NCBI RefSeq assembly: GCF_017908035.1
Contig: NZ_JAEQMU010000001.1
Span: 1,860,001-1,924,000 of the forward strand
Direction: 5' to 3'
Origin: Sphingobacterium tabacisoli
GTDB taxonomy: Bacteria; Bacteroidota; Bacteroidia; Sphingobacteriales; Sphingobacteriaceae
Length of the DNA stretch: 64,000 bases
Part shown: piece after piece, positions 10,591-21,559 of the stretch
Layout of the letters: each line of letters begins with the position of its first letter
Numbering within the stretch: position 1 is the stretch's first letter
Notes under the pieces: model-generated
Database searches by the model: none
Told to the model about the DNA's origin: nothing
What the model saw: only the letters and a program-made list of their open reading frames with translations
Made by a program: the position numbers and the translations under genes

Positions 10591-12060
10591 TTAATTTAAG
10601 GGTATACTAAAATAAAACGTGGTTCCTTCTCCCGGGATACTATCTACCCCGTATCCGCCATTATGCTGTCGTATTATCTCGGCACAGATATACAATCCTA
10701 TTCCCAGTCCTTGAAACTTGACAGACGATTCTTCTACACGATAAAATTTAGAAAAAACATGTTCCTGTTTGTCTTTAGGTATCCCGATTCCAAAATCGCG
10801 AACTGCTATGTAAGCATGTCCTTCCTTTATTTCGGTTCTGACTACCACTTTTTCCGCTCCAGGAGAATATTTAATAGCATTGGTCAAGAAATTAATCAAC
10901 ACCTGCTCTATTCGGATTATATCAGCATTTACTTCAACAGCAAAAGGTTCGCCTTCTCGATCTATTTTCATATTCACATGCTGATGCGTATGTGTTATGG
11001 TATCAATAGCATTTACCACTAGTGTTTCTAATTCAAAAGGCGCACGATTTACTTTTAACTTTCCATTCTCCATCTTAGAGACATCCAGCAGATCAGCAAT
11101 TAGACTTTCCAACTTTAATACCTGATCCTGGGCGCGATGAATATAAGTAGATGCACTTGTATTACCTTCTAGACTGATCATTCGCTCCAAGAGCTGTATA
11201 TAAGCTTTAATGCTCGTGAGAGGAGTCTTCAGTTCGTGACTCGCTATACTCAGAAACTCGTCCTTCTTATTTTCAATCTGCTTTTGGTCCTCGATATCCG
11301 TAAAAGTCCCCACCCAACTATTCACTATTTGACCTTCTTTGATAGGCATGATACGGAGTAAGTGAAAATGATATACATCCGTATCAACGTCTTTTATGCG
11401 TACTTCCGCTTCAAAAGGTTCGCCTGATTTTATATGCCTTTCAAAAAAGGTATGGACTTGTTTATCATCGGGATGGATCTGGGGAAATGCAACGGGAGAT
11501 TGTGCGTATTTAAACCACTTTTCATTCACAAACGTGATCTGTCCGAGAGAATCCGCCGTGAAAGCGATCTGTGGAATAGTCTCCAATATTGTATGTAAAA
11601 AATCTACTTTAAGCTTCAACTCTTCCTGTGCCTGCTTTCGGCTTTCTACTTCACGTTGCAGTTTCCACTTAACCTCATTCAGCGCTAACGTCTGTTCGTA
11701 GAGCCGATAGAAGGTCTTGACTTTTAACATTAAAATATCCGGATCTACCGGTTTTGTAATATAGTCTATACCACCTGAAGCATACCCTTTCGTAATGAAC
11801 TTCTTGTCAGTATTTACCGCTGATAGAAAAATAATCGGGATTTCTTTCGTTTTACTGTAACCCGCCAAAGTCTCGGCGACCTCAAAGCCATCCATTCCCG
11901 GCATTTGCACATCCAAGATAATCAGTGCATAGTCGGTTTTTAGAACTTTTTTTAGCGCTTCTTCCCCGGACAAGGCAGTATCTACCTGAAATTTTTTAGA
12001 TTCTAACAAACTCCTCAACGAGAATATATTCTCCGGTTTGTCATCTACAATCAAAATCAT
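10591..12060 (-). CDS. REC-PAS-histidine kinase
   Basis: This is a soluble 489-residue hybrid kinase. The N-terminal receiver has VDD at 5-7 and phospho-acceptor Asp50 (ALIILDVQMPGMDG). A PAS domain follows (about 150-260, TIPQIAFTADSLGQITFVNE), then HisKA with His275 (SIASHELKTPLTS) and HATPase_c (NFLTNAIKYSPG, DFGIGIP, GLGIGLYI). It is the first gene of the six-gene sensory operon. A receiver-first kinase can be gated by phosphotransfer from the three-receiver kinase encoded next to it. Confidence 0.93.
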   Translation of the reverse strand: MILIVDDKPENIFSLRSLLESKKFQVDTALSGEEALKKVLKTDYALIILDVQMPGMDGFEVAETLAGYSKTKEIPIIFLSAVNTDKKFITKGYASGGIDYITKPVDPDILMLKVKTFYRLYEQTLALNEVKWKLQREVESRKQAQEELKLKVDFLHTILETIPQIAFTADSLGQITFVNEKWFKYAQSPVAFPQIHPDDKQVHTFFERHIKSGEPFEAEVRIKDVDTDVYHFHLLRIMPIKEGQIVNSWVGTFTDIEDQKQIENKKDEFLSIASHELKTPLTSIKAYIQLLERMISLEGNTSASTYIHRAQDQVLKLESLIADLLDVSKMENGKLKVNRAPFELETLVVNAIDTITHTHQHVNMKIDREGEPFAVEVNADIIRIEQVLINFLTNAIKYSPGAEKVVVRTEIKEGHAYIAVRDFGIGIPKDKQEHVFSKFYRVEESSVKFQGLGIGLYICAEIIRQHNGGYGVDSIPGEGTTFYFSIPLN

Positions 12061-12168
12061 AAATAAATGATTAGGTCTCCTATGTTATAATTAGGCCTAT
12101 TACATCTTATACTCCGATGCGACCTCCACCAAAATAATGAAAAAACAGAAAAGAACAGCACATCCGTG

Positions 12169-12615
12169 CTATAAAATATGTTGTATACTAAAAGATTGGT
12201 TATTAAAGTCGATCTTATCACCTACCGTCTTCCCAAGTAACATCTTTCCTATTGGTGATTTTGGAGAGATTACATACACGTTGGGATAATCTGCCAATTT
12301 TCCCACGCTTATAGCAACAAAATACCAACTACTTTTGTCTGTCGCGACGAGACTACCTACCGACACCGTAGACGTTGGCTTGGCTTGTCGAATCCATTCC
12401 AGAGTTTTAAGATCCTCCTCAGCCAATACCAATTGCTGTTGAAAACGGTTTAAATCCTGTTGAATCATTTCCCGCCCTGTCTCATATTTATCTCCAGCAC
12501 TACTCTTGGTATCTTCCACCAACGAGTTATTGGCCGAGTCGATAGCTAGTATTACTTCTTTTACCCTGTTATTGACATATTCAAAACAAGCGTCCAACAA
12601 TTCTTCTCTTGTCAT
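12169..12615 (-). CDS. GreA/GreB-like C-terminal domain protein
   Basis: This is a 148-residue protein with an N-terminal helical/coiled-coil half (LVEDTKSSAGDKYETGREMI) and a C-terminal GreA_GreB-type domain (VYVISPKSPIGKMLLGKT, then VGDKIDF). It resembles transcript-cleavage or Rnk-type RNA polymerase secondary-channel factors and is widespread in Bacteroidota, where it is sometimes mislabelled 3-oxoacyl-ACP synthase. Its exact role is not established from sequence. Confidence 0.8.
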   Translation of the reverse strand: MTREELLDACFEYVNNRVKEVILAIDSANNSLVEDTKSSAGDKYETGREMIQQDLNRFQQQLVLAEEDLKTLEWIRQAKPTSTVSVGSLVATDKSSWYFVAISVGKLADYPNVYVISPKSPIGKMLLGKTVGDKIDFNNQSFSIQHIL

Positions 12616-12641
12616 AGATTCTTTCTTGCTATTAAACAGTA

Positions 12642-12664
12642 AACGCCCGTATTTAACGGGCGTT
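12642..12664 (-). terminator. Rho-independent terminator of the lipoprotein gene
   Basis: AACGCCCGT and ACGGGCGTT form a perfect 9-bp stem around a 5-nt ATTTA loop. On the minus strand a T-rich stretch follows. It lies between the lipoprotein gene stop and the next minus-strand gene, so the two are probably separate units. Confidence 0.8.
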
Positions 12665-12688
12665 CACAAAATTATTCGTTTCTGGAAC

Positions 12689-13207
12689 TTAGTTCTTCAA
12701 AGCTTCCTTTAAGTTCTTCGCTTTTTTCTCTGCTTCATTTGCAGTTTCTTTAACTGCATTTTCAGCTTTGTCACCTGCATCCTTCAATGATGCACCTGCT
12801 TTATCAGCAGTATTTTCGATTGCAGCACCTGTTTTCTTTGCTGCATCTTTTGTAGCATCTACAGCGTCATTAACACCAGACTCTACTTTGCCTCCTGCTT
12901 CTTTTAAAGCCTCTTTGGTTTTGTTCCAAGCGGCTTCTGCATCAGCAACAGCCTTACGTGCAGTTTCTTCAGCTTGCTTATCGCCTTTTGCTACAGCCGC
13001 ATCCAAATCAGCTTTTGCTTTATTATAGTCTGCTTCCGCTTTTGAAGCGGCATCCGACGCTATTTGGTCCATCTTTTCGATAGAATGGTCCACTTGTTCA
13101 CCCGCTGTTACCTTACCATCCTCATTCTTATCTTTCGACGGAGAATTGTTGCATGAAGCAAATGTGATTGCTCCAGCTACTACTGCTAATAATGCAATTT
13201 TTTTCAT
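12689..13207 (-). CDS. Ala/Lys-rich LEA-like lipoprotein
   Basis: This is a 172-residue predicted lipoprotein with a signal peptide and lipobox (ITFASC, Cys19). The mature chain is almost entirely Ala, Lys, Glu and Asp, with 11-mer-like amphipathic helix repeats (KAEADYNKAKADLDAA, DATKDAAKKTGAAIENTADK). That composition resembles LEA/YtxH-type stress proteins and coiled-coil envelope lipoproteins. It has its own terminator downstream. A stress-protective or envelope-spacer role is an inference. Confidence 0.75.
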   Translation of the reverse strand: MKKIALLAVVAGAITFASCNNSPSKDKNEDGKVTAGEQVDHSIEKMDQIASDAASKAEADYNKAKADLDAAVAKGDKQAEETARKAVADAEAAWNKTKEALKEAGGKVESGVNDAVDATKDAAKKTGAAIENTADKAGASLKDAGDKAENAVKETANEAEKKAKNLKEALKN

Positions 13208-13382
13208 TGGAATATAATTTTAAAATAGCGATGAACAGAACACAGATTTGACTTCAATTTTATAAGCGTTCCACATGTGATTGTCCATACAAATGATTTA
13301 GTTAACCCTCTACACCAATCAATTTGTATGCCAAAACAAATTTACCGCACTCTACCAAATCATTGCCACCCTTGGCCCAAAC

Positions 13383-14270
13383 CTAACCTTTCGGATAGAT
13401 TGTTCCCTTCGCTGCTTCCAACGTATTCTTCAACAAACCGACGATAGTCATCAAGCCAACTCCTCCCGGTACCGGAGTAATCCACGATGCTTTAGGCGCT
13501 ACGTTATCGAAATCGACATCACCGTACAACTTGAAACCCGATTTCGTTTCTGTAGAGTTCTCTCTATTAATACCAACATCTATTACAATAGCACCTTCCT
13601 TGACCATATCAGCAGTAACAAAGTTCTTTTTACCAATAGCTGCCACAACGATATCTCCACGTAATACCTCCGTTTTCAAATCCTTGGTGCGACTGTGTGT
13701 CAATGTAACGGTGCAATTTCCCGGGTTGCTATTTCTTGCCAATAAAATACTCATTGGTGACCCGACAATATTACTCCGGCCTACAACTACAGCATGTTTT
13801 CCAGCGGTATCAATACCATAGTGCCCTAGCATCAACATGATACCATAAGGCGTAGCTGGGATAAAACAAGGCAAATTACGTTGCATACGTCCCAAATTGA
13901 TCGGGTGAAAACCATCCACATCTTTTCGGTGATCGATAGCTTCCGTTACTTTATCCGGATCGATATGCGCTGGCAATGGCAATTGCACAATCAATCCATC
14001 AATATTAGGATCTTTGTTAATTTCCTGAATCTTAGCAATCAGCTCTTCTTCAGAAACCTCTACATCATAACGTATATTAGTAGACTCAAACCCTACCAGC
14101 TCACAATTTCTCATCTTGCTCGCCACATAAGTCTCGCTACCACCATCATTACCTACCAAAATAGCAACAAGGTGAGGTTTTCTTCCTGAAGCAGCAGTGA
14201 AAGCTGCAGCTTCAACTTTTATATCTTCTTTAATCTTTGCAGATACTTCTTTCCCGTCTAATATGTTCAT
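13383..14270 (-). CDS. folD: bifunctional methylenetetrahydrofolate dehydrogenase/cyclohydrolase
   Basis: FolD interconverts 5,10-methylene- and 10-formyl-tetrahydrofolate in one-carbon metabolism using NADP. The 295-residue length is normal. Visible motifs are [13 protein letters not shown], the GLIVQLPLP signature, the [10 protein letters not shown] loop, the Rossmann [12 protein letters not shown] and the C-terminal [13 protein letters not shown] signature. Nothing appears altered. It is co-directional with lepA, with a spacer of about 90 bp. Confidence 0.97.
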   Translation of the reverse strand: MNILDGKEVSAKIKEDIKVEAAAFTAASGRKPHLVAILVGNDGGSETYVASKMRNCELVGFESTNIRYDVEVSEEELIAKIQEINKDPNIDGLIVQLPLPAHIDPDKVTEAIDHRKDVDGFHPINLGRMQRNLPCFIPATPYGIMLMLGHYGIDTAGKHAVVVGRSNIVGSPMSILLARNSNPGNCTVTLTHSRTKDLKTEVLRGDIVVAAIGKKNFVTADMVKEGAIVIDVGINRENSTETKSGFKLYGDVDFDNVAPKASWITPVPGGVGLMTIVGLLKNTLEAAKGTIYPKG

Positions 14271-14359
14271 AGTATTTAGCAGTTAGTATTAAGTATTTAG
14301 AAAGAACTTGCTACTATAGTATACTTAATCTTCTTTCTTTTGTATTTATTACTAAGTTA

Positions 14360-16150
14360 TTAATCCAATTTTAGTACCGCCATAAACGCTGATTGTGGGA
14401 TCTCCACATTACCTACCTGACGCATACGTTTTTTACCTTTTTTCTGTTTTTCCAACAGTTTACGTTTACGGGAAATATCTCCTCCATAACATTTTGCGGT
14501 TACGTCTTTACGTAAGGCAGATATGGTCTCACGTGCAATTATCTTAGCACCGATAGAGGCCTGTATACGGATTTCAAATTGTTGTCTAGGTAACAACTCT
14601 TTCAATTTCTCACAGATTTTCTTACCGAAATCATACGCATTACTTCTGTGGATCAAGGACGACAATGCATCGACAGGTTCGTCGTTAAGACGGATATCCA
14701 ATTTCACTAAATCTGACTTACGATAACCAATCTGATGATAATCGAAAGAAGCATATCCTTTAGAAATAGTTTTCAGTTTATCATAAAAATCAAATACAAT
14801 CTCTCCCATCGGCATTTCAAACACAAGCTCTACACGATCCGAAGTCAAATAAGACTGATTGATTATAGTTCCTCTTTTTTGTATACACAACGACATTACC
14901 GGCCCTACAAACTCTGCTTTGGTAATAATATTTGCTTTGATATAAGGCTCTTCGATAGAATCCAGTTTACTTGGATCAGGTAGATCCGACGGATTGTGAA
15001 CAATCACCTCTTCATTATCCTTGCTCAAGAAAGCTTTGTATGAAACGTTGGGAACCGTAGTAATTACCGTCATATCAAATTCACGCTCTAGACGTTCTTG
15101 GATAATCTCCATATGGAGCATACCTAAGAATCCACAACGGAATCCAAAACCTAATGCAGCAGAAGACTCGGGTTCAAAGACAAGCGAAGCATCATTCAAC
15201 TGTAAACGGTGCATCGATTCACGTAGCTCTTCATAGTCTTCGGTATCCACAGGATAGATTCCAGCAAAAACCATAGGTTTCACCTCTTCAAATCCTTGAA
15301 TAGCCGATTCACATGGACGTTCTTTATGCGTAATCGTATCACCGACTTTCACCTCTCGCGCTTCTTTTATACCTGAGATAATATAACCTACATCTCCTGT
15401 TTTAATAACGCTTTTAGCGACTTGATTTAGTTTTAGGGTACCTACTTCATCCGCATAATACTCTTTTCCTGTTGCAACAAACTTTACTTTATCCCCTTTT
15501 TTGATTTCTCCGTTTTCAACTTTGAAATAAGCCATAATCCCTCTGAAAGAGTTAAAGACAGAGTCAAAAATCAAAGCCTGTAATGGTGCGTCAGGGTCTC
15601 CTACCGGAGCAGGCACGCGCTCTACAATAGCACGTAAGATATCTGGTATACCTAAACCTGTCTTTCCCGAAGCCGGAATAATTTCTTCCCTTTTACCACC
15701 TATCAAATCTATAATCTGATCTTTCACCTCTTCAGGCATCGCTCCCGGAAGATCCATCTTATTTAAGATAGGGATAATTTCCAGGTCATGCTCCATGGCT
15801 AGATATAGATTAGAAATGGTCTGTGCCTGTATCCCTTGAGATGCATCTACAATCAACAGCGCCCCTTCACAAGCAGCAATAGATCTTGATACTTCGTAGG
15901 AAAAATCCACGTGTCCGGGGGTATCGATAAGGTTAAGAATATATTGCTGCCCATCCTGAGTATACTCCATCTGAATAGCATGGCTCTTAATCGTGATACC
16001 TCTTTCTCTTTCCAAATCCATACTATCCAACAACTGAGCCTGGGCCTCACGCTGTGAGATGGTATTTGTGTATTCCAATAATCTATCTGCCAAGGTACTT
16101 TTACCATGGTCGATATGTGCTATTATACAAAAATTACGTATATGCTTCAT
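14360..16150 (-). CDS. lepA: elongation factor 4 (LepA), ribosome back-translocase GTPase
   Basis: This is a translational GTPase of 596 residues. G1 is [15 protein letters not shown]2/switch I includes [11 protein letters not shown]3 is DTPGHVDF and G4 is NKMDLP. The C-terminus carries the LepA-specific region ([19 protein letters not shown] followed by [18 protein letters not shown]). Full length, with no abnormality seen. Confidence 0.98.
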   Translation of the reverse strand: MKHIRNFCIIAHIDHGKSTLADRLLEYTNTISQREAQAQLLDSMDLERERGITIKSHAIQMEYTQDGQQYILNLIDTPGHVDFSYEVSRSIAACEGALLIVDASQGIQAQTISNLYLAMEHDLEIIPILNKMDLPGAMPEEVKDQIIDLIGGKREEIIPASGKTGLGIPDILRAIVERVPAPVGDPDAPLQALIFDSVFNSFRGIMAYFKVENGEIKKGDKVKFVATGKEYYADEVGTLKLNQVAKSVIKTGDVGYIISGIKEAREVKVGDTITHKERPCESAIQGFEEVKPMVFAGIYPVDTEDYEELRESMHRLQLNDASLVFEPESSAALGFGFRCGFLGMLHMEIIQERLEREFDMTVITTVPNVSYKAFLSKDNEEVIVHNPSDLPDPSKLDSIEEPYIKANIITKAEFVGPVMSLCIQKRGTIINQSYLTSDRVELVFEMPMGEIVFDFYDKLKTISKGYASFDYHQIGYRKSDLVKLDIRLNDEPVDALSSLIHRSNAYDFGKKICEKLKELLPRQQFEIRIQASIGAKIIARETISALRKDVTAKCYGGDISRKRKLLEKQKKGKKRMRQVGNVEIPQSAFMAVLKLD

Positions 16151-16305
16151 ATAGGGTTTATGCCTTCTTTTATAAACGGCAAATATACTGTATTTAAGTG
16201 AATTTTTTTTTCGAAAACGCTTGTTTTTTTAGCGATTCTTTTTTAACTGTGTCCCCAATCAAGAACAGACCTTAGCAGGTACCGAAAAGATATTCCTTTA
16301 CATCA

Positions 16306-16338
16306 AAGAGGCTGCTCCCAGATAGGGAGCAGCCTCTT
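16306..16338 (-). terminator. terminator downstream of the aldolase gene
   Basis: Arms AAGAGGCTGCTCCC and GGGAGCAGCCTCTT pair perfectly over 14 bp around a 5-nt loop, 27 bp past the aldolase stop. The following T-tract is short, but the stem is strong. Confidence 0.85.
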
Positions 16339-16365
16339 ATTTAAAATCATATAGCGTAGTGTGAA

Positions 16366-17445
16366 TTACAACTTACTATTCACATCTATTGCATTCAATT
16401 CTTCAAAAGCCTGTTTCAAACGAGTAACGAAAGCTTCTTCACCTTTACGTAACCAGACACGTGGGTCATAGTACTTCTTGTTTGGAGAATCTGCACCTTC
16501 TGGATTACCAATCTGTCCTTGTAGGTAATCATGGTTCTTCGCTTCATAACCACGAACGCCATCCCAGAATGCCCATTGCATATCAGTATCGATATTCATC
16601 TTGATAGCACCGTAAGAGATTGCTTCTGCGATTTCTTCTGGAGAAGAGCCGGAACCACCATGGAACACAAAGTTCACCGGTTTCTCTGCGGCTAACTTAT
16701 ATTTTCCACGGATATACTCTTGCGAATTATTCAATATAACTGGCTGTAATTTTACATTACCTGGTTTGTACACACCGTGTACATTACCAAATGCCGCTGC
16801 TACCGTAAACTTGTCCGAAACCTGAGACAACACTTCATAGGCATATGCTACCTCTTCAGGTTGTGTATATAATTTGGAGCTATCTACGTCTGTATTATCT
16901 ACTCCGTCTTCTTCACCACCAGTCACTCCTAATTCGATTTCTATTGTCATACCTAGTGGTTTCATACGCTCTAAATAGCGTTTAGAAATCTCAATATTTT
17001 CTTCGATAGGCTCTTCCGATAGATCCAACATATGCGAAGAGAACAAAGGCTTACCGTTTGCAGCAAAAAACTTCTCACCAGCATCCATAAGACCATCGAT
17101 CCAAGGTAACAATTTCTTTGCAGCGTGATCCGTATGTAAAATAACAGCAACACCGTAATGCTCTGCCAATAAATGCACATGCTGCGCTGCAGAAACAGCA
17201 CCTAATATACAAGCTTTTAGTCCATCATTATTCAACGTCTTGCCCGCATAGAACTGAGCTCCCCCATTTGACAATTGAATGATTACAGGAGAATTCACCG
17301 CCTTCGCTGTCTCCATTACTGCATTGATAGAATTTGTACCTATCACGTTTACAGCAGGAAGCGCGAATTTGTGCTTTTTAGCAATCTCAAACAACTCTTG
17401 AACTTGATCACCGGTTAGTACACCTTTATAATCTTTTAGGCTCAT
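16366..17445 (-). CDS. fbaA: class II fructose-bisphosphate aldolase
   Basis: This is a zinc-dependent aldolase cleaving fructose 1,6-bisphosphate in glycolysis and gluconeogenesis. The 359-residue length matches the E. coli FbaA type rather than the shorter class IIB enzymes. Zinc-ligand and catalytic regions are VILHTDHAAKK, IEIELGVTGGEEDGVDN, AFGNVHGVY, FVFHGGSGSS and MNIDTDMQWAFWDG. It is monocistronic, with a terminator right after the stop. Confidence 0.97.
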   Translation of the reverse strand: MSLKDYKGVLTGDQVQELFEIAKKHKFALPAVNVIGTNSINAVMETAKAVNSPVIIQLSNGGAQFYAGKTLNNDGLKACILGAVSAAQHVHLLAEHYGVAVILHTDHAAKKLLPWIDGLMDAGEKFFAANGKPLFSSHMLDLSEEPIEENIEISKRYLERMKPLGMTIEIELGVTGGEEDGVDNTDVDSSKLYTQPEEVAYAYEVLSQVSDKFTVAAAFGNVHGVYKPGNVKLQPVILNNSQEYIRGKYKLAAEKPVNFVFHGGSGSSPEEIAEAISYGAIKMNIDTDMQWAFWDGVRGYEAKNHDYLQGQIGNPEGADSPNKKYYDPRVWLRKGEEAFVTRLKQAFEELNAIDVNSKL

Positions 17446-17646
17446 GTTTTTATATTTTAGTTTTATTTCTTTGATTCGATAAAGTTAAGTGTTTTAAACG
17501 AGAATGAAAACATTAGTGTAAAAAATACACTAAGACAGTAACAACACCCCTTCTCTGCCTTTTCTACTCGATTCTACTCCGATATTCCTTTTGCATATCA
17601 AATCAAAATTGGCTAAGTTTAACAAATAAAACAATAGAAATATACT

Positions 17647-18000
17647 ATGCTGGAAATATACGGAATCAAAAATTGTAACACAGTAAAAAAAGCGCTGGAT
17701 TGGATGAACGCGAATGAAATCGCTTACACCTTTCATGACTACAAAAAAGAGCCTGCTACACGTGAGAAACTTGAATCTTGGGAAAAACACACCAGCTGGG
17801 AATCTCTAGTCAACAAAAAGGGAACGACCTGGAAAAAACTTTCTCCGGAGGAACAGGCACAAGTCACCGACGCGTCTTCAGCAAACACTGTTCTCCTTGC
17901 CAACAACAGCATGATTAAAAGACCTGTCATTGAATTGAAGGATAGTGTAATCCTTGGTTTTGATGAGCATATTTACCAAGAAAAACTACTAAAGAAATGA
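17647..18000 (+). CDS. Spx/ArsC-family (YffB-like) thioredoxin-fold protein
   Basis: This is a 117-residue ArsC/Spx superfamily protein starting [20 protein letters not shown] single N-terminal Cys lies in the KNCNT loop, where ArsC enzymes have their nucleophile, and the HDYKKEP segment is typical of YffB/Spx members. True arsenate reductase activity is uncertain. The stop overlaps the next start by 4 bp (ATGA), so it is coupled to the M1 peptidase. Confidence 0.85.
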   Translation: MLEIYGIKNCNTVKKALDWMNANEIAYTFHDYKKEPATREKLESWEKHTSWESLVNKKGTTWKKLSPEEQAQVTDASSANTVLLANNSMIKRPVIELKDSVILGFDEHIYQEKLLKK

Positions 18001-19952
18001 TTTACAAACCCTTCAGAAATCTGCTTTACCTCGGATTAGCGGCATTCGCTTTGCCCTCAATCGCCCAGCAGAAGAGCAACTATAATTACTCGGACGCCTT
18101 TGGCCCTAATTTTTATACTTCAAACGGGACCGAGTATCGGTCTGCCAGCGGAAAGCCTGGCCCTGCCTACTGGCAAAATGCCGCAAGCTATACTATAAAA
18201 GCAAAGCTTAATGAACAGCAGGATCGGATTTCAGGCTCTGTACAGATTGTTTATACCAATAACAGTCCCGAAGATTTAGATTTCATTTGGTTCCAATTGG
18301 ACCAAAATTTATTTAGTTCAGAATCTAGAGGTCAAGCCACCATCCCACTATCAGACAGCCGATACGGTAGCTCAAGCAATAAATTTGAAGGTGGCTACAA
18401 ACTGAACAATCTACAAATAAATGGACAGCAGCAAGCTCCCTCCTATACTATTACCGACACACGTATGCGCGTTGACCTTCCTACTCCTCTCAAAGCTAAG
18501 GGCGGAAAGACAACGTTGAGCATGGATTTCGAATTTTCTATTCCAGAATACGGTGCAGACCGTACCGGTATTTTGAAAACGACAAACGGAAAAATATACG
18601 CCATTGCCCAATGGTACCCTCGCGTTTGTGTGTTCGATGATATTTTAGGTTGGAACACACATCCTTATACTGGCCCCGGCGAGTTCTATCTCGAATTTGG
18701 TGACTATGACGTAGAGATTACAGCTCCCGCAAACCATATTGTTGTATTAGGTGGTGAGTTATTGAATCCAAATGAAGTCTGGACTCCAGAACAGCTCAAG
18801 CGCTATAATGCGGCTAAAACTTCGGAAAAGACATTGATGATACGTAGTGAAGCAGAAGTTACCGATAAAGCTTCTCGACCAGACAAAAAAGAGCTCACTT
18901 GGAAGTACAGCCTAAAAAATGCACATGATGTCGCATGGGCATCGTCTCCTGCATTTATTATCGATGCCGCAAAAATAAACCTACCTTCTGGAAAATCGGC
19001 CCTAGCGATGTCCGCATATCCTAAAGAAAGTAACGGTGGAAATGCATGGGAACGCTCGACAGAATACACCAAAGCATCTATAGAACATTATTCAAAAAAA
19101 TGGTTTGAATACCCCTATCCAGTTGCTGTCAATGTCGCATCCAATGTGGGGGGAATGGAATATCCCGCACTTTCTTTTTGTGGACACAATGCTAAAGCAG
19201 GAAATCTTTGGGGCGTGACCGATCATGAGTTTGGCCACAACTGGTTCCCTATGATAGTAGGAAGCAACGAACGCCTCCACGGCTGGATGGACGAAGGGTT
19301 TAACACTTTCATCAATGACATCTCTACCGAAGCATTCAACAAAGGCGAATATGCTGTGAGATATGGCCGAAAAAATGCCATGACAATGATGCTATTTAAC
19401 CCGGCCTTAGAGCCTGTTGTAAATAGTCCACAAACGATGAAAGAACGCAATATAGGTTATCTTGTATATTACAAACCAGCTTATGCATTACACTTACTTC
19501 GAAATGAGATTATCGGCAAGGAGAGATTTGACAAAGCTTTTCAGCGGTATATTCAGCACTGGGCCTACAAGCATCCTACTCCAAATGATTTCTTCCGTAC
19601 CATAGAGAATGAAACAGGTGAAAATCTCAACTGGTTTTGGCGGGGATTGTTCCAGAACAACTGGCAGATGGACCAAGCTATCACAGAGGTGCGTTACGTG
19701 GAACTAGATCCTTCAAAAGGAGCTATCGTGACAGTAGAAAATCTAGATAAGTTGCCTATGCCAGTGGAAATAGAAGCAACTACAGCTAGTGGTAAAAAAA
19801 TAAATGTTAAACTCCCGGTAGACATCTGGGAACGAAACAACAAATGGACCTTTAAATTACAGTCCACAGAGAAACTTACAGAAGTAAAATTAGACCCGAG
19901 AGGCGTCTTCCCAGACACCAATCCAGATAATAACACATGGCGAGCCAAATAA
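17997..19952 (+). CDS. M1 family zinc aminopeptidase, exported
   Basis: This is a gluzincin metallopeptidase of 651 residues with an N-terminal signal peptide ([17 protein letters not shown]). Zinc ligands and catalytic Glu are in HEFGH (His410, His414), with the third ligand Glu433 in WMDEGF. The exopeptidase GxMEN-type motif appears as GGMEYPAL just upstream. Likely periplasmic or surface-attached. It overlaps the ArsC-like gene by 4 bp and is followed within 2 bp by the next gene, so this is an operon. Confidence 0.93.
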   Translation: MIYKPFRNLLYLGLAAFALPSIAQQKSNYNYSDAFGPNFYTSNGTEYRSASGKPGPAYWQNAASYTIKAKLNEQQDRISGSVQIVYTNNSPEDLDFIWFQLDQNLFSSESRGQATIPLSDSRYGSSSNKFEGGYKLNNLQINGQQQAPSYTITDTRMRVDLPTPLKAKGGKTTLSMDFEFSIPEYGADRTGILKTTNGKIYAIAQWYPRVCVFDDILGWNTHPYTGPGEFYLEFGDYDVEITAPANHIVVLGGELLNPNEVWTPEQLKRYNAAKTSEKTLMIRSEAEVTDKASRPDKKELTWKYSLKNAHDVAWASSPAFIIDAAKINLPSGKSALAMSAYPKESNGGNAWERSTEYTKASIEHYSKKWFEYPYPVAVNVASNVGGMEYPALSFCGHNAKAGNLWGVTDHEFGHNWFPMIVGSNERLHGWMDEGFNTFINDISTEAFNKGEYAVRYGRKNAMTMMLFNPALEPVVNSPQTMKERNIGYLVYYKPAYALHLLRNEIIGKERFDKAFQRYIQHWAYKHPTPNDFFRTIENETGENLNWFWRGLFQNNWQMDQAITEVRYVELDPSKGAIVTVENLDKLPMPVEIEATTASGKKINVKLPVDIWERNNKWTFKLQSTEKLTEVKLDPRGVFPDTNPDNNTWRAK

Positions 19953-19954
19953 TA

Positions 19955-20644
19955 ATGAAATCGATACACAAAATAATATTCACGACCTGTTTGCTCATTG
20001 GGCTACAATTGCCTTCAGTGCAAGCACAAGACATCAAGGGTTATGTCTACGAACTCGTGAGCAGTACACCTCTATGGAATACAACCATTAAAAATATCAG
20101 AACCCAAGAGGTCGTACAGTCGGACCGTGATGGTAGTTTTAAAATCGGCGGACAGCTGAACGATTACCTCGTATTCACGAATCCGGGCTACAAACAGGAT
20201 ACTATATTCTATTATGAAAACAATATCCGGAGGATATATATGACCCGCGATGAGAGTCTAATTTCTATCGACGAGGTTATAGTGAGCCGGATGACAGATA
20301 GCAGACTAGCTGCCGAAATTGCTAAAGCTAAAAACGAAGGAAAAGCCGTAGACGCAAGTCAAGAACGTGGAGGGCTACGCGTATCGCCATCTAGACTATT
20401 TGGTAAAAAAGCAAAAGAATCCAGAAGAAACCTATCCTTACTAGTTGCGGAACAAGAAAAAAGAGATGTCGACCGGAGATTTACAACGCAACTTATCGCC
20501 GCTACTGTACCTCTCAATCCTGATGAAATTGCTTTGTTTAGAGAGCGTTTCAGACCAAGTGCTGAATTTAGCAAAAAGGCTTCCACTGATGACTTCAAGG
20601 TGTATATTCTCGACTCTTATAAAAAATTCAAATCAAATCAATAA
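19955..20644 (+). CDS. exported carboxypeptidase-regulatory-like domain protein
   Basis: The chosen start is MKSIHKIIF at 19955, two bases after the M1 peptidase stop; a longer start at 19937 would overlap it. A signal peptide (ending SVQAQ) precedes a beta-sandwich carboxypeptidase D regulatory-like domain (IKGYVYELVSSTPLWNTTIK). The C-terminal half is Lys/Arg-rich and helical (SRLFGKKAKESRRNLSLL). Periplasmic; the ligand is unknown. Downstream lies a beta-lactamase-like gene in the same unit. Confidence 0.75.
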   Translation: MKSIHKIIFTTCLLIGLQLPSVQAQDIKGYVYELVSSTPLWNTTIKNIRTQEVVQSDRDGSFKIGGQLNDYLVFTNPGYKQDTIFYYENNIRRIYMTRDESLISIDEVIVSRMTDSRLAAEIAKAKNEGKAVDASQERGGLRVSPSRLFGKKAKESRRNLSLLVAEQEKRDVDRRFTTQLIAATVPLNPDEIALFRERFRPSAEFSKKASTDDFKVYILDSYKKFKSNQ

Positions 20645-20653
20645 CCGTACGGC

Positions 20654-21559
20654 ATGACATTGAGATTTAACAGTATAATCGCACTTATATTATTAACGAT
20701 AACAACAGCTCAGGCTCAAAAGGTGGATCATAAATTAGAGCAGAAAATAAAACAGGAAATAGTAGGATTCCGGGGCGATATCGGTATATACGTCCATCAA
20801 TTGAAAAGCAATAAAATCGTTGCCATCAATGCAGACACTATTTTCCCCACAGCCAGTATCGTAAAAGTCCCTATTCTGGTAGGAGTTTTTCAGAAGATCG
20901 CCCAGGGAGAACTCAAATTAGAACAGCCATTTAGCTATTCAGACAAGAGAGCCTATGGTGGATCTGGCCTTATGCAGTTTTACAAAGATAGCGCGCAGAC
21001 GGATCTTTCTACCATGATTTCGCTGATGCTCACCTACAGTGACAATGTCACTTCTATTTGGCTACAAGAACTAGCTGGCGGTGGAGCAGCAATCAACCCA
21101 CTGATGGATCAATTGGGGCTGATACATACCAAAGTAAATTCTAAAACGGCTGGACGGGAGAAAATCTGGGAAGAATATGGCTGGGGACAGACAACACCCC
21201 AGGAAATGGCAAAACTATTTACGCTGATACGAAACGGTGCAGTCGTTGATGCACGTCACTCGGATAAAATGTACCGTTACCTTAAAAATCAATTTTACAA
21301 CGGGCGTTCACTATCCCAACTTCCTGCATGGGTCAACACCATTGCCAAAACGGGCTCTGTAGACCGTGCACGAGGAGAAGTTGTCCTGGTCAATGCACCA
21401 AGTGGAGACTACGTATTCTGCATATTGACAAAGAATAATCAAGATGCCAGCTGGACAGATAAAAATGAATCAGAAGAACTCACGAGAAAGCTCTCGAGTA
21501 TTATCTGGAACCATTTTGAACCAAAGCATCCTTTTCAGAGCTTTAAGCCCATAAACTAA
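20654..21559 (+). CDS. class A beta-lactamase-like serine hydrolase
   Basis: This is a 301-residue exported protein of the class A beta-lactamase/transpeptidase fold. A signal peptide (ends AQAQ) is followed by the SxxK nucleophile motif (TASIVKVP, Ser68 and Lys71), an SDN loop (LTYSDNVTS) and KTG (AKTGSVDRARGE). The omega-loop Glu of true class A enzymes is not obvious, although REKIWEEYGWG lies in that region. Activity on beta-lactams is therefore possible but unproven. Its stop codon lies inside the left arm of the REP/MITE-like element. Confidence 0.85.
   Translation: MTLRFNSIIALILLTITTAQAQKVDHKLEQKIKQEIVGFRGDIGIYVHQLKSNKIVAINADTIFPTASIVKVPILVGVFQKIAQGELKLEQPFSYSDKRAYGGSGLMQFYKDSAQTDLSTMISLMLTYSDNVTSIWLQELAGGGAAINPLMDQLGLIHTKVNSKTAGREKIWEEYGWGQTTPQEMAKLFTLIRNGAVVDARHSDKMYRYLKNQFYNGRSLSQLPAWVNTIAKTGSVDRARGEVVLVNAPSGDYVFCILTKNNQDASWTDKNESEELTRKLSSIIWNHFEPKHPFQSFKPIN

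Noticed and set aside
12768..13028. Ser/Ala-rich frame opposite the lipoprotein gene
   Set aside because: It is the complement of a low-complexity Ala/Lys-rich coding region, which opens false frames.
20654..21559. Confident antibiotic-resistance beta-lactamase
   Set aside because: SxxK, SDN and KTG are present but the omega-loop Glu is not clearly identifiable, so resistance cannot be claimed.
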